From Ramazzottius varieornatus (taxonomy: Eukaryota > Tardigrada > Eutardigrada > Parachela > Ramazzottiidae), in the NCBI GenBank assembly GCA_001949185.1, contig BDGG01000010.1, forward strand, positions 402,346 through 444,998: DNA of 42,653 nucleotides, given 5' to 3'. Below are positions 1 to 10,619 of this stretch, piece after piece. A program made the translations under genes and the position numbers. Numbering within the stretch: the stretch's first letter is position 1; the number at the start of each line of letters is the position of its first letter. The notes beneath the pieces were generated by a model. That model saw only the letters and a list, made by a program, of their open reading frames with translations. It did no database searches and was not told where the DNA came from.

Positions 1-198
1 TCTTGCGGTTGATTGGTGGTTGTTTGGGGTTGGTAGGGGTTGGGGGTAGCGGTCTCTCGCAGTGGACATGGTGGGGGTTGGGAGTTGACGAGCGGCTAGG
101 TGGGGGTAACGTGCGGGTAGGCCTAGCACGCGTAAGAACAGAGCTGGAGACGAGCAAAGTGAGCCCCAGCTCCGTTCTTACGCTTTATTACCCCTGGA

Positions 199-771
199 CT
201 AAAGGTCCCCGTTGCAAAAACGGCTGATGCAGTTCGATAGATCTCGTCGAGTTCTATCGATCCCCCACTTTGAGGGGCGAAATTCTCCCTCAGGGGAGTC
301 ATATTTTACCACCTTACGGTAGACTGCAGCTTTGCTCACTCCTGCCGTCCTCATTTTTCCCGTCAAGTCGCTCTTCTTCCCAGCTACTTTGATCGGTGCG
401 TAGTTGGCCGGATTCTCGATCCACTGTAGCAGATTTTCTTCCTCTCCTGGTATCCAGATTGCGTAACCTCGCGTCTCGGCGTTGTCAGAGCCAGCGGATG
501 TCTGATCGTTGCTTGCTTGGCTTCTTCGCTGCCACCTGACTGGTTTCTGCTTCTTTAGGCACGGTCTTGCGTCGTCCCATGATAGTTTCACGGGCTCTGC
601 TGACTCTGAGCTATACAATGTTCCTCGCGAAAAGTAGGTAAGATGCTGTGCGAGAAAGAACAGCAGAAAAGAATGAAGGACGAAATTTGAGCAAGATCCT
701 ATGGAGATTAGAAATAGAAAAACATTCCAGCCAAGTGTGCACGAGATACAGTAATTGGTTTTCGTTTTCAA
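199..771 (-). pseudogene. Possible Myb/SANT-like DNA-binding ORF fragment
   Basis: This is an open minus-strand frame of 190 codons with no credible ATG at its 5' end. The interesting part is about residues 104-160 (roughly 291-462). It has a W-x2-GEEENLLQWIENPANY segment followed by a basic stretch and KAAVYRKVV. Tryptophans spaced in an acidic then basic helical pattern recall Myb/SANT or trihelix-like DNA-binding domains, which are common in transposon-encoded proteins. The N-terminal part is hydrophobic and does not look like the same protein. I infer an exon or remnant of a transposon gene; function is not established. Confidence 0.25.
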
Positions 772-809
772 GATAAGCTACTCAAGGGCTGCTTATCTTG
801 AAAGCGAAA
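759..809. repeat. Short perfect-stem hairpin
   Basis: The left arm (759-778, TTTTCGTTTTCAAGATAAGC) is the near-perfect reverse complement of the right arm (791-809, GCTTATCTTGAAAGCGAAA), with a 12-base loop. A further partial copy of the right-arm complement (GCTTTCAAGAT) lies at about 831. It is probably the remnant of an inverted-repeat element. Confidence 0.6.
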
Positions 810-1302
810 TTTCGTAATCCGCTTTCAAGATCAACACAATGAACGGAGTTTTACGGCCTGTCGCGAGGAGGACTAATAGTGATATGCTTTGGGTTTCAGC
901 TACTGCAGCAGGGCTCTAATGTGCACCGACGAGCTGCTCAACAGTGTTATTACTATGACTTTTGGAATTTTAATTCCTGTTACAATCATTAAAATTCTAC
1001 CAGATTTCATAATTTTAATTGCAGGAAACGGCTCTCGTGAAGTTTTCTATTATCTGTTGATTTTACTTGTGTTAGCAGCAGAAACTTTGAATTGTGGGCG
1101 ATCCAACGTGGCACATTGTACGCCATGCTGTCGCACTGTTAGGTCTTCATATTTTGAATCAATGCACCGCAGCGGCACAAAACGCACCATTCACGGTGCG
1201 CGGAACGAAACTATGTGGTACGCAGCTCGTTTCGCATGACGCGGCCAAGACCCGGTGCGCTTGGTCTTAACCCGGTGCGCCTACTGAGCTCATACGCAGT
1301 AC

Positions 1303-1942
1303 TAGTGCTGGGATAAATACGATAAGATACGATATGATATTTTCTAATAAATATCTTTTAATATTTATATTTCGTTTTATATATCAACCGCGTATCGATA
1401 TTTCGATATTATACGTTTCTGATATTTTATTGTTGATATTTCGAATTTTTTTGCAGTGATATATCGATATATCAAGCCAGTACTACCATGTTGGAAACTA
1501 TCGAAATCAAGAAGGAGCCAAAGAGAAACCCAACGGCTGTCGTTCACTACGTTCGAGTCAGAACAAAAGTCAGATGTCTTCGTATACGCGAGTGTGTTCG
1601 TTGCTCAGTTTATCAAGGTCTGTCGTTACGCACCTAGGTACGCTTACTGTTCACTTCTCCGAAGTCAACTTGGATGCATGTGCGCGATACATTACGGGCG
1701 AGGCTGCGCTGCCTGCCTGGTACCGAACCGGAGTATTGACTTCCGAAGTTCCGATTCTCATTGTGGGTTTGCGATTTATCGATGTATCAGAAATATATCG
1801 ATATGATATTTTCATTTATCATATTCCGCTCAGCGATATTCCGTCCATATCGATATTTCGATATGATATTTTTATCATGTCGAATCACTGTGATGTGATA
1901 TATTTCGATAAGGTACGATATATCATATTTATCCCAGCACTA
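1303..1942. mobile_element. AT-rich hAT-like non-autonomous element
   Basis: The ends are inverted repeats. The left begins TAGTGCTGGGATAAATACGA and the right ends ATATTTATCCCAGCACTA, so about 17 terminal bases match as reverse complements. Both subterminal regions are dense in GATATCGATATTTCGATATG-type repeats. The flanking 8-mers are CGCAGTAC (1295-1302) and CGTGGGAC (1943-1950), which agree at 5 of 8 positions and could be a decayed 8-bp target duplication. A TAGTG/CAGTG-type terminus, 8-bp duplication and TATCGATA-rich interior are known features of hAT elements. No transposase frame is present. The family assignment is inference. Confidence 0.6.
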
Positions 1943-2537
1943 CGTGGGACAATTGTGAAAACTTCGTCAATATGGCCATTTTGTAAGCTTATGTCTATTG
2001 CAACCCGTATTTGTTTTCTATTTCTGGAAAACGATTGCACAGAACTATAATTTGTGCAAACACAGTAGTTGTTGGTCTGACATTTCACTCGCTCCATGTC
2101 ACTTTTATATGTTATAAACTTCTCGATTTGTAAAATGTAATTATAACTTCACAATTACGCCCTTTCACATTACAATTTACATTACACGGACCATCTGCGT
2201 GTAATGCTCATCACTAGATTTTTCAGCCTAATAGACTCCATACCAAACAACTGCTGCTAAAAGGGGCCTGCACTTTGACACGGCCTGCAAGAACCCAGAT
2301 CGTACGATCATGGAAATTGCTTACTCAGAAGACCAATGTTACTGACGCGTACAGGGCGCAGCCATGGCATGAGAATGTATGGTTCGATCCCTGTCAAATC
2401 GCGTTTTAGTCTCTAATAGAGATCAAGCCTGGGCTGTTTTCTTGGCCCGTATAACGATCTCTAAAGAGATGTATGGGTTGATTGATCCACCAGGTTGCGG
2501 GTGGCGTTTGGTACATGGCCATGTTTCCTTTAGTCAT

Positions 2538-2800
2538 CTATGCCAGGAAGATAAGCAGTGTTACGCAGACAAAGCGCTTTTCTTTCCAAATGGCGTCCAG
2601 CCTGTCGAGAGAGACGTCGACGGGTGCTTCATGGTCGTCAGACGATTCGGATCCTTCATCGGGGCTGACGATGTCGATGATGGCTGGACTGACTGCAGCT
2701 CGCTTCGTCACCTTCTTCTGCTCCACGGCGGTCTTTGTGGGCTGCTGTCTCTTCTGCTTGACGGTGGGGGAACTTTTTTTCCAGCCATGCTGGTATCCTC
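2538..2800 (-). pseudogene. Charged minus-strand coding-like fragment
   Basis: The frame is open on the minus strand from an upstream TGA near 2804 to 2538, about 87 codons. It is Lys/Gln-rich first (KQKRQQP, EQKKVTKRA), then acidic (SPDEGSESSDDHE), then LDRLDAIWKEK. The composition resembles a disordered nuclear-protein exon rather than random sequence. I see no pyrimidine-rich acceptor at the left edge and no good donor, so it may be a retro-copied or decayed fragment. I do not recognise a family. Confidence 0.2.
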
Positions 2801-3370
2801 ATACTATTCTGCAATTTCTAGAGAAACGGCACACAGAGCGTTCGAAAGCGCAAAACAGAACCTGTAGAACATTCATACTGCCGATCAAGAGTCGGCGGTT
2901 TGAACCGTGTCTGGTGCGTACCTTTTAGGTATGGATTACTCGCAAAGCTTCCTACCGGGTACGAGATATCTACAGTGTATAACTGAGCAATAAATATGAA
3001 TACGTAGTAACGGGGAGAATCAAAAGGTGCGAGTAGACCAGACCTGCACTAGCGCCCGGGCCTAGGGTGCCGCGTCTAATATCGTATATTGAATGGAACA
3101 ATTGATTTCATCAATTTTCCCCCATGTTAATTCCGTTTTGTTGTTTCATGCACCTGCAGGCTGCATGTACGTTTCATCCGAGTATATCATATTGTATCAT
3201 ATTCCTCCACACCGTCATCCGGCCCGGCTGGGCCTGGCTGGTCAGGCTCAGCCGGACCCAGCCTAGGGATCCAGTATTCCGTGGGGTTAATGCAGCAACA
3301 CTCAAAACTGTGCCGTCATTGCACGAGATAATATGGCGAAGTCGAGGTTTGGACATCGAGTCTGTTTATC

Positions 3371-3625
3371 TGGAAGCCTTCGGACCATGGACAGGAATGC
3401 CCGCTACGGTTGAAATCTGGCACCTTACTTTTAAGCAAGTTCGGGAGCGGCAGGCAGTTCCGTAATTGTACATGACTCATGCATACAGTCAGTCAATACA
3501 TCGCTGTGCGTGCTGATGAAACTTGTAAAATAAGTAAACTGCCCGCTGCTCACTAACTGGCTTGAAAATAAGCTGCCAAAAGTTTGACTGTAACGGGCAT
3601 TTCGACCACGGAGACCTTCTGCAGT
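3371..3625. repeat. Diverged inverted duplication (foldback)
   Basis: Bases about 3371-3465 and about 3530-3625 are reverse complements at roughly 75-80% by eye, for example CTGGCACCTTACTTTTAAGC against the complement of the segment near 3560-3580. The spacer is about 65 bases. Translations of the two arms also resemble each other (W-x-L-x-FK-x-V-x-E-x2-AV), as expected from DNA-level similarity. No transposase frame is present. Confidence 0.45.
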
Positions 3626-5636
3626 ACAGCTGCTCTAGGCTACTTAGAGAAGTGAGTGAAACAGAAGAGTCTAAAACTTCTCGACTTTTCAAGGCGAATT
3701 TCGGTAGGCTTTGGAGCTGGTAATGATGTGATTTGAGTTCTTGAACGAGAAGGCTGTCCGTGAATAGTCGTCCGATCCAGTCACGAGTTTTCATTGCAAC
3801 AATCTCCCGTTTTCTTGACTGGAAGACTTCCCAGAAAGCGGGAAATCGTTCCTAGGTTACGTGACACTGGTTATGCCCAAAGCTAAGGCGATATTGTTTT
3901 CACTCCTGGGTTTGACGATCAAAAATTCAAAACCGTCCAATAATACAGTTGAAAAAGTCCTCTACGTGTTTATCAGCAAAGTTGACTTGTCGGCTTCCAT
4001 AACTATTGAGAAACGTTGGCTTACTAGCCTTTGGTTTTGGAGCCGTAAAGATATACAGCATATGCGTGGTGACGACACTGCCAACATGGAGCTTTGTCTT
4101 CCTTTTCAATGCATCTGTCCGATGTAGCGGATATTATGCTAATAAATAAGCCGCAAAGTTTGGCGGTCGAGGGACATAAGAAGGATTTGATTAAACTAAG
4201 TGTTGAGCAGAAGGAAGTAAGTAAAAGACGATAGCGCACACGAGAGATACTCTTACAACAAGGAGCAGTCACGTGTTAAGTCCACCCACGTGTTGGACGA
4301 AAACTTTTAGTGGCTCGTGAATCGAGAACGATTGCAGAGGCGAGAGCCAAGATAAAATTTGGTCTATCCATGACAGATTTGTTTTCTGTAAGCATGCATC
4401 CGACGAGAGGTCACCGCGTGAGCTGCTCAAGATCTTGTCTAACCATATCCTGGAAGAACCGCTGGGAGATCAGTGATTCTGACTTTATCCAAAAGCGCAT
4501 TTTTTCGTAGCAAGTCAATCCTCACTTTGACCGAGTGGTTTCGGATATTTCTAGAGGGGAGAATGGAGTACCAGCAACTATCTTTGCGGCATTTCGTTAG
4601 CTGAGACCCCCATGTTGAATATTAAGCTTCGTGAAAATCTGGATTGTTGGTTCGATGTAAAACCCACTGCGACTAGCTCGATAAGATGTACATTCTTGCT
4701 CGGTTCCTGCGCGCATGTTGTACAGAGGCAATAAACTTGAGCGAGGTACGTGCGAAACCTCGCCATGCGCGGGCCGTACCTGTACTTGCATATCAGCTGC
4801 TTCGTCTTCAGAATGTTGCTACCAGGCATAGCCCCGCATATCTTCCTAGCTCAATACATACTGGCGTACAAGCGCCAACCTTTATTGCAGAAGGTACAGT
4901 GAAGAGAAGGGAAATGCGATTAACAACTAACAAGTGCTTAACTGACCAGCGCAACAATTTTGGAAAAAAAACAATGTCCACAGTAAGTTGCTGTGCATTT
5001 TCTTTCCTTACGCTCGATCAGCACTGTAAGGCGCCCTTTGAGAAAACCATGAATTCGTAGGCAAGGTTGTTATCTACAGCTTTATTACTCGCTGGCTCTC
5101 GACCGAACGCACGAGTCGAGACAGAACGCTGCGGAACCAAAATAGTGTTTGTGGGTCTACAGGAACGCTGTACTGCGCTTTTCTCGCTTTGCATGACATT
5201 AGATCTTAGTGTGACCGTTGCTCCAATATACAGAGACGTTACACGGAAGCGTCGCCCCTCTCCCGTATCCGATTGTCGCTCGGAAGAGCCGGAACGCTCG
5301 ATAACCTCCCCTAAACCAGAAGAGTACCCAGGTACTCGTAATGAAGGGGCGAAGAAAGAGCTAGCCCGTGGGGTCAGCTTTTCAAATTCTGATTTCTGAG
5401 TGGGCCGGGCCCAAGCGGCCCATTGCTCAACGCGTCCCTGCCGGTGATCAAATTTACGTGTTCTGCACCAGATCTACGCCCATGGCCAGTCAATAATACT
5501 GAATCACAGCAGCACAGTGGCCTGCTCTTACACGACCTTGCTTCACATTCCAGTCACGCTTGAGCGAGTCCAACTCGTGCTGGACTTTTGCGTTCCGAGT
5601 AATCATGAGTAGAAATTTAATCAACTTATCAAAGGC

Positions 5637-5773
5637 ACCCTGCATTATTTTAAGGCACCTTTTCCACCTTGCGAAGGGCACCTTCGTTGTCCAGGGTGGA
5701 AAGGTGGAAAATCGTATATCAGAGAGGCTCTAAGGTGGAAAAAAGGCACCAAAAGGCACCGCTAGTGCAGGTG
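5637..5773. repeat. Foldback element with AAGGCACC / AAGGTGGAAAA arms
   Basis: The left arm carries CTGCATTA then AAGGCACCTTTTCCACCTT. The right arm carries AAGGTGGAAAAAAGGCACC, then a second AAGGCACC, then CTAGTGCAG. These are imperfect reverse complements. Internal copies of GGGCACCTTCG and AAGGTGGAAAA add further small hairpins. It is probably a short non-autonomous element. Confidence 0.45.
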
Positions 5774-6492
5774 TGGAGTAGACATAACATTGTAGTATCA
5801 ATAACAGCGCAGGGCAGTTCACCTACTTTGTGCGTTTTTCAAGTGGCGCACATTATCAGCCGGTAACACAGAAAACTTGGGCCAGATGAGAAAACAATCT
5901 TTTACTCATCGTGGTTGTACGTACTTCCGGTGTGTTCCGTGCGTGCCTTCCGGTCTTCGAAGTTATCGCGTTTGTAACGATATTCCGATTTGTGGACGTA
6001 TTAGAATGCAAGCCATCTGGGTCAAACAATCTGGCTAACGCGTGATGGCTTGTTGTGTCTCGGACCAAACGGTACTTGGGTGATAGACTGACTGATCTAG
6101 GTTTTTAGCCAAACTCACACTAATCAAGCGTTACGTCATTGCTAATATCAGCCCCCATTGCGCCTGGACGAAGTCAATCGAGGACTTGAATCACTTGATC
6201 ATGCGTTTTGCTCTCCAGCAAGACGAAGTTTAGCAGCTCATCAGTGCCCATCAGTGATTCCTCAAGGACTTTTATTATTGTATCCGGGGGATAAGATGGG
6301 CAAACGTCATCATTCTTTTGACCAATCAGAAAACAATTCTGGCTCCTTCCGGATCTTTCGATACAGTTCAACAGAGCATGCTTTGCAACCTATCAGTAAA
6401 ATATCTTGCAGGATTCTGACGGCTAAGTACACTTGACCACGCGATCAAAATCTTATCAAGAACGAAAGCGCTAACTGGCTTTATCTATGCGT

Positions 6493-6829
6493 ATGGCAAT
6501 GTCGTATTCAGACACAGTTTACAATGAAACAAATCCACTCTTTCTTGCGGCTGTAATTTTATATGTGGGTCCGACACAAACTGAAACTGAAGTACGGGAT
6601 AGAATCTTTCTAGGTAGTAAATTAAATGTGCAAGCCGAGACTGCTCGGGATGAAGTCTGAGCACTGCGACTAGGACCGTAACTCAGCAAACTAGAACAGT
6701 TCTCCGAAAACAAAAATGTTTGGGACCAAGACAAGCTGTCTGAACTTCAAGCGGAGAACGAGGGACTATAATATCTGCTTTCACACAAAGACCGTGATCA
6801 CGACAGAACCTGAATTTTAGTAAAGCACT
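6493..6829 (+). pseudogene. Decayed coiled-coil-like coding sequence
   Basis: One + frame starts at an ATG (6493) and is open for 54 codons. It then continues with coding-like composition through in-frame stops at 6655 (TGA), 6676 (TAA) and 6766 (TAA). The residues after the first stop (LSKLEQFSENKNVWDQDK, LSELQAENEGL) have heptad-like Leu/Glu/Lys spacing. A similar charged segment (EEKIIAKKDEAERL, then a stop) follows an acceptor-like TTTTTACAG at about 7747. I infer a degenerate multi-exon coiled-coil gene, later interrupted by the transposon at 6843-7397. The parent gene is not identified. Confidence 0.3.
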
Positions 6830-6842
6830 GCTACTCGACAAG

Positions 6843-7397
6843 ATAATAGACCTGTTTCGCAAGTCATGTTTCGGCTCTGAATAGAATAAAATCTCATGAT
6901 TTTAGACTGTCAGTTTCTGTGCAGAAACCGTTTCGCGATTTGCTCACTTCCGGCACAGAATATTAGCATAAAGGGACGTTAGGCCGCGCGAGGTCAGCAG
7001 GGCATCGGAATTCGCGGGGCCTGTCATTTATCCCTCTACTGGATAAAGCCCGGACTTCTTTCGCTTTTTCTGGCGATAGCTTCGGGAAGACAATTATCTC
7101 TTCCTAACTTCAATTCTAGTTTCGGTCGAAAACATGATGGATTTCGAGAAGGACCGAGAGCGGAAGTCAAGTGGCGCAATGTGGGAGAGTTGTGTAGCTC
7201 GGATCACTTGATGCGCCAAGTCCAATTCGCTGATTGGTCTGATCACGCTCCACTCCACCAAAACTTCAAATTTCGACCAAAGTGGTCAATAGTAAAATCA
7301 ACTCAGCTTGCACAGAATTTCAAAGTCTGTGCAGCGATATTAGGCAAAACATAAGCCGTGGATAACTGCACAGCATAAAACCTATACTTATGCTGTG
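6843..7397 (-). mobile_element. ~0.6 kb terminal-inverted-repeat element, truncated copy
   Basis: This segment is the reverse complement of most of 21386-21950 over its full length, with high identity and small differences. Its left end, ATAATAGACCTGTTTCGCAA, matches the complement of the right end of the other copy. It lacks the last ~35 bases of that copy, stopping at TATGCTGTG (7397). It carries the same internal palindromes around CACAGAATTTCAAAGTCTGTG and GCACAGCATAA. There is no transposase frame, so it is non-autonomous. It has inserted among decayed coding fragments. Confidence 0.75.
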
Positions 7398-8109
7398 TTT
7401 GCTACTCTAAGGGCCTCTTCAGATCCATCAGACTCGGTGACTGAACTCGGCATCATACAATACGATCTGATGATTAATGGTTTTCTGAATAGAACCCCAA
7501 CTTTGTCCGCAATTAGAGGGGTTTTTGCACGGGCAAAAGCAGATAGCTGAAGGGAAGGGCAGCCAGAAATTTCTACTAGGAAATCTATGATGACTGCAAG
7601 GAGAAATGAAATACTGGCTTCAGGAAACTTTCGAGTGTCAAATTCTCCTACTCGTTCAACGAGTTTACGAAAAGATCGAACATTCTTCTTCCACAGTAAT
7701 GGCTGTCCGCGAACGCCTGGGCAGTCAGGCTTCGAATGTTTTTACAGGAAGAGAAAATAATTGCTAAAAAAGACGAAGCTGAACGTCTTTAGAGTTTCCC
7801 GGCAAATATGCGCGTGTAACAGTATCACGTCGCACGTTATGGTTGCCGAAAGCGAAAATTCAGTTAGAGGATTTAAAATGTGTGGACCTGGTTGAGCAAA
7901 ACGAAATATGTTGAAAGTCGGGCTGGTGATGGAGCGATGAACTAGCCGGCATCTCTTCGCTCAACTTACGCACTTTTGCGGTGCTTGGAACAAAACTCGT
8001 TTTTTCGGTAATCATAACTACAGTGGATTCACTGGATTTGACCAAGCTTGAAGCTTCGGTCGGACCAACAGGCCGATTTTTGGTTGACTTTTTGGTCAAT
8101 ATTTTTGAC

Positions 8110-8136
8110 CTTAACTTGAGCACTGCTCAAGTTAAG
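8110..8136. repeat. 27-bp palindrome with 1-base centre
   Basis: CTTAACTTGAGCA is followed by one base and its exact reverse complement TGCTCAAGTTAAG. The stem is 13 bp with essentially no loop, so it is better seen as a cruciform or a dyad binding site than as an RNA hairpin. It lies 70 bases from the foldback element that begins at 8207. Confidence 0.7.
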
Positions 8137-8206
8137 CTTGTGATCCCCTTGTTCAAACTGGTCAGCAGACGTTCTTCTTCCACTCATCACCGAAATTTTT
8201 CTCACC

Positions 8207-8365
8207 ACGAGGTAAAACTACCCGACTTGTCCATGAGAGATTGCATCGCGAAGTCGTCCACAAGGGAAAGAAAGAGAGACCGAGCTGCGCCTATTTTCTC
8301 TGTTTCTCTTGTGGATAACTTCGCCATGCGATTTCACATGGACAAGTCCGCTAGTTTTATCTCGT
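8207..8365. mobile_element. 159-bp foldback element
   Basis: The left arm reads ACGAGGTAAAACTACCCGAC then TTGTCCATG. The right arm is its reverse complement, with ACGAGATAAAACTAGCGGAC then TTGTCCATG when read inward. Similarity continues through GCGAAGTCGTCCACAAG / GCGAAGTTATCCACAAG, giving arms of about 60 bp. There is no coding capacity. It fits a MITE-like non-autonomous DNA element. Confidence 0.6.
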
Positions 8366-9183
8366 ACTGAACGATGTTCACAAACTTTAAAGAAAGACTT
8401 CAAAAACATTAGGCACTCGCTTTCATGTTTTCCGTCGTGCTCCTACTGTATACTCCGGCTGTTCAGAAAGCAAATTGTAGTTACACGTCATGAAAGGGGC
8501 GGAGCCAGGCAGTAGCTACAGTTGCAGAGTGAACGGGAGTGGCAACTTAATCTCTATATTATAGGCGCTTGTTTTAGGTTCAGTTTTTGACCGGCTGTTC
8601 AAATCGTGACGTATCAGCACGCCTGATGGCTGTGTAGGGTGAGGTAGAAGAGCTCGTAACAGATCGTTTGATCGCTCTGACTGATACATGCTCGCAGTGT
8701 TTGGACTAGTGCCCGGAAGAGCTTTCCATACTGCCGCAAACTGCTGATCCATATAGCAGTCTGGCAAGCTCAGCCGTGCGTTTCTCTCAGTGCAACTTCC
8801 TCAAATTGTTGGCCGTGTTGTCTGTGCGCCGTGCTTGCTGGCACAGAAACGTACGCCATTGTACAACGCTGACTCGATACAACCACAACAGAGGCAACGG
8901 CGGAACGCAAGGGACAGAAATGCTGTACGCCGATCGACTGTATCCACTATAAAATAAACTGCTGCTATAACGTAGTACACGTACAGTACATGCAATCGCG
9001 GGTATTCGCGGAGGGCACGGCGGCGTTTTGAATTATCAATAGTGGCTATAGCCATTTCTATTGCCTATACAGTACAGTGCAGCGCATGCGGCCAGATTTC
9101 GTGCTCTAGCAGGAACGTGCTGAGAACATTGTGGTACGGGAAGGTAGAACAAAAACCCACAATCGTCAAGAGGAGCGGGAGAA

Positions 9184-10619
9184 ATGGCGCGTCCTGAGCC
9201 GTCTTCATCGGAGAAGAATGAGATTCGTCTGGTTGACGGACCAAGCGACACCATCTCGGCAGTCAGATTCTCTCCCTCGTTATCAAGTGGACGTCTCCTG
9301 ATGGTTAGCAGCTGGGATGGAACTGTACGCATCCACGATACGGACAACAACGTCAAGCGACATCAGTTCGAGATTGGCGAGCCTGTCCTCGATTGCTGCT
9401 TCTCGGTAAGCTCACCCTTCTCGCCTTGTAAAATTAATATTTACTGATTGCTTTTCACGTAGTTTGCTTCTACAGGATTCGACACACGCCTTCTGTGGAG
9501 GCTTGGATAACCACATCAAGATGTGTGATCTCAACCACGGCAAGCACTTTGCTGTGGGCAACCACGACGACGCCGTCCGTTGTGTCCATCTCAATACCTC
9601 TCGCAACATCATGACCACGGGCAGTTGGGACAAAACTGTCAAAACTTGGGATCCACGCTCTAAATCCGTCTTGGTACTTTCCCAACCAGACAAGGTATGT
9701 TCAAGTCTTGATTACACTGCGAGAAAAGTGGCACCCGGCACGACGATGGTCAAGTCGCCGTTTGAATTTTCACTGGCAGAATCACTGCTCCCGTCTGAGT
9801 GGCGCATGATCTCACGATTCTTACGCGTTTATGTGCTGTACTTTGTGACGCATACGTCTTCCACTGGGAATGGAAATGTTTGATTTATTACTACTGTACT
9901 GGTACTGGACAGTTGAAGTCGAATGTGATTGAGAACTTCGTATTTCGGACTGTCGACTGAAGACAAGATTGCTTTTTATTACAGGTCTACAGTCTGACGA
10001 GTGTCAAAGACTACCTGATTGTCGGAACGAAGGATCGGCGCATCTGGATTTGGGATTTACGGAACACGAACGAGCCCATGCAGAAGCGAGAATCCAGCTT
10101 GAAGTACCAAACTCGCTGCATGACTGGCCTGGCGATGACATCGGATGATGCTTTCTCCGTGGCATCTATTGAAGGTTTGCAATTGTAAAACCGAGGCTGC
10201 GAACTGGAGGAACCTTGATGATTTTCAGGATGATTATAGGTCGCGTGGCTGTCGAATACTTGGACAGTGACCCAGAGATCCAGAAGAAAAAGTACGCCTT
10301 CAAGTGCCACCGCAACAAGGAAGCAGGCATCGAGATGATCTACCCCGTCAACAGCCTGGTCGTCCATCCTGTCTTCGGTACGATGGCTTCGGGGGGCTCG
10401 GACGGTGTGGTTAACATCTGGGACATCAACAACAAGAAGCGCATGAGCCAGTTTCGTCGACAAGCAAGCACCATCAGCTCCATGGACTTCAGCAAGGACG
10501 GCAAAGTCCTGGCGCTCTCGATCTCGTACCTCTTTGAACGCGAAGATATGCCGAACAAGCCTTGTGAAGATCACGTTATCGTGCGGTCGATTGCTGAAAG
10601 CGAAGTCAAGCCTAAATAA
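9184..10619 (+). CDS. BUB3: Mitotic checkpoint protein BUB3
   Basis: BUB3 is a seven-bladed WD40 adaptor that brings BUB1 and BUBR1/Mad3 to kinetochores through their GLEBS motifs, and so acts in the spindle assembly checkpoint. Four exons join in frame: 9184-9405, 9476-9694, 9985-10174 and 10240-10619, giving 336 aa against about 328 in vertebrates. All junctions are GT-AG. Diagnostic stretches are SSWDGTVRIHD (blade 1), TGSWDKTVKTWDPR (blade 3), KRESSLKYQTRC and EGRVAVEYLD (spanning the exon 3/4 junction), QKKKYAFKCHR, and ASGGSDGVVNIWD near the C-terminus. The ATG at 9184 directly precedes MARPEPSSSEKNE, followed by the family-like start of blade 1. The stop codon overlaps an AATAAA at 10615-10620. 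Long open frames on the opposite strand are shadows. Confidence 0.96.

Larger units (their letters stand above)
1..1302. other. Intergenic, no confident gene
   Basis: No spliced gene can be supported here. The first 110 bases are G-rich on the + strand, with G-runs at about 26-29, 36-39, 42-46 and 72-76 that could form a G-quadruplex. A 19-20 bp hairpin lies at 759-809, with arms at 759-778 and 791-809. A minus-strand reading frame with a possible DNA-binding segment is listed separately. Confidence 0.5.
1943..6492. other. Gene-poor region with decayed fragments
   Basis: Nothing here meets the standard for a gene. There is no chain of exons with consistent phases and no family signature. The stretch holds two foldback structures (3371-3625 and 5637-5773), a possible half copy of the AAGTGGCGCA foldback family at about 5836, and one minus-strand frame of coding-like composition (2538-2800). 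GC-rich inverted motifs (GGCCCGGCTGGGCC type) lie at about 3220-3270. Confidence 0.5.
7398..9183. other. Intergenic upstream of BUB3
   Basis: No gene is supported. There are decayed coding-like fragments at 7560-7800, a near-perfect palindrome at 8110-8136 and a foldback element at 8207-8365. The last few hundred bases before 9184 should contain the BUB3 promoter and 5' UTR. I see no clear TATA box. Confidence 0.45.

Noticed and set aside
2370-2400. GGTTCGATCCC, like a tRNA B box, and a similar GGTTTGAACCG near 2900
   Set aside because: There is no matching T-arm stem, A box or acceptor stem at tRNA spacing. At most it is a SINE relic.
5836-5880. Further full copy of the AAGTGGCGCA family
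   Set aside because: Only TTTTTCAAGTGGCGCACAT is clear. The complementary arm is not recognisable, so it is noted only as a possible half copy.
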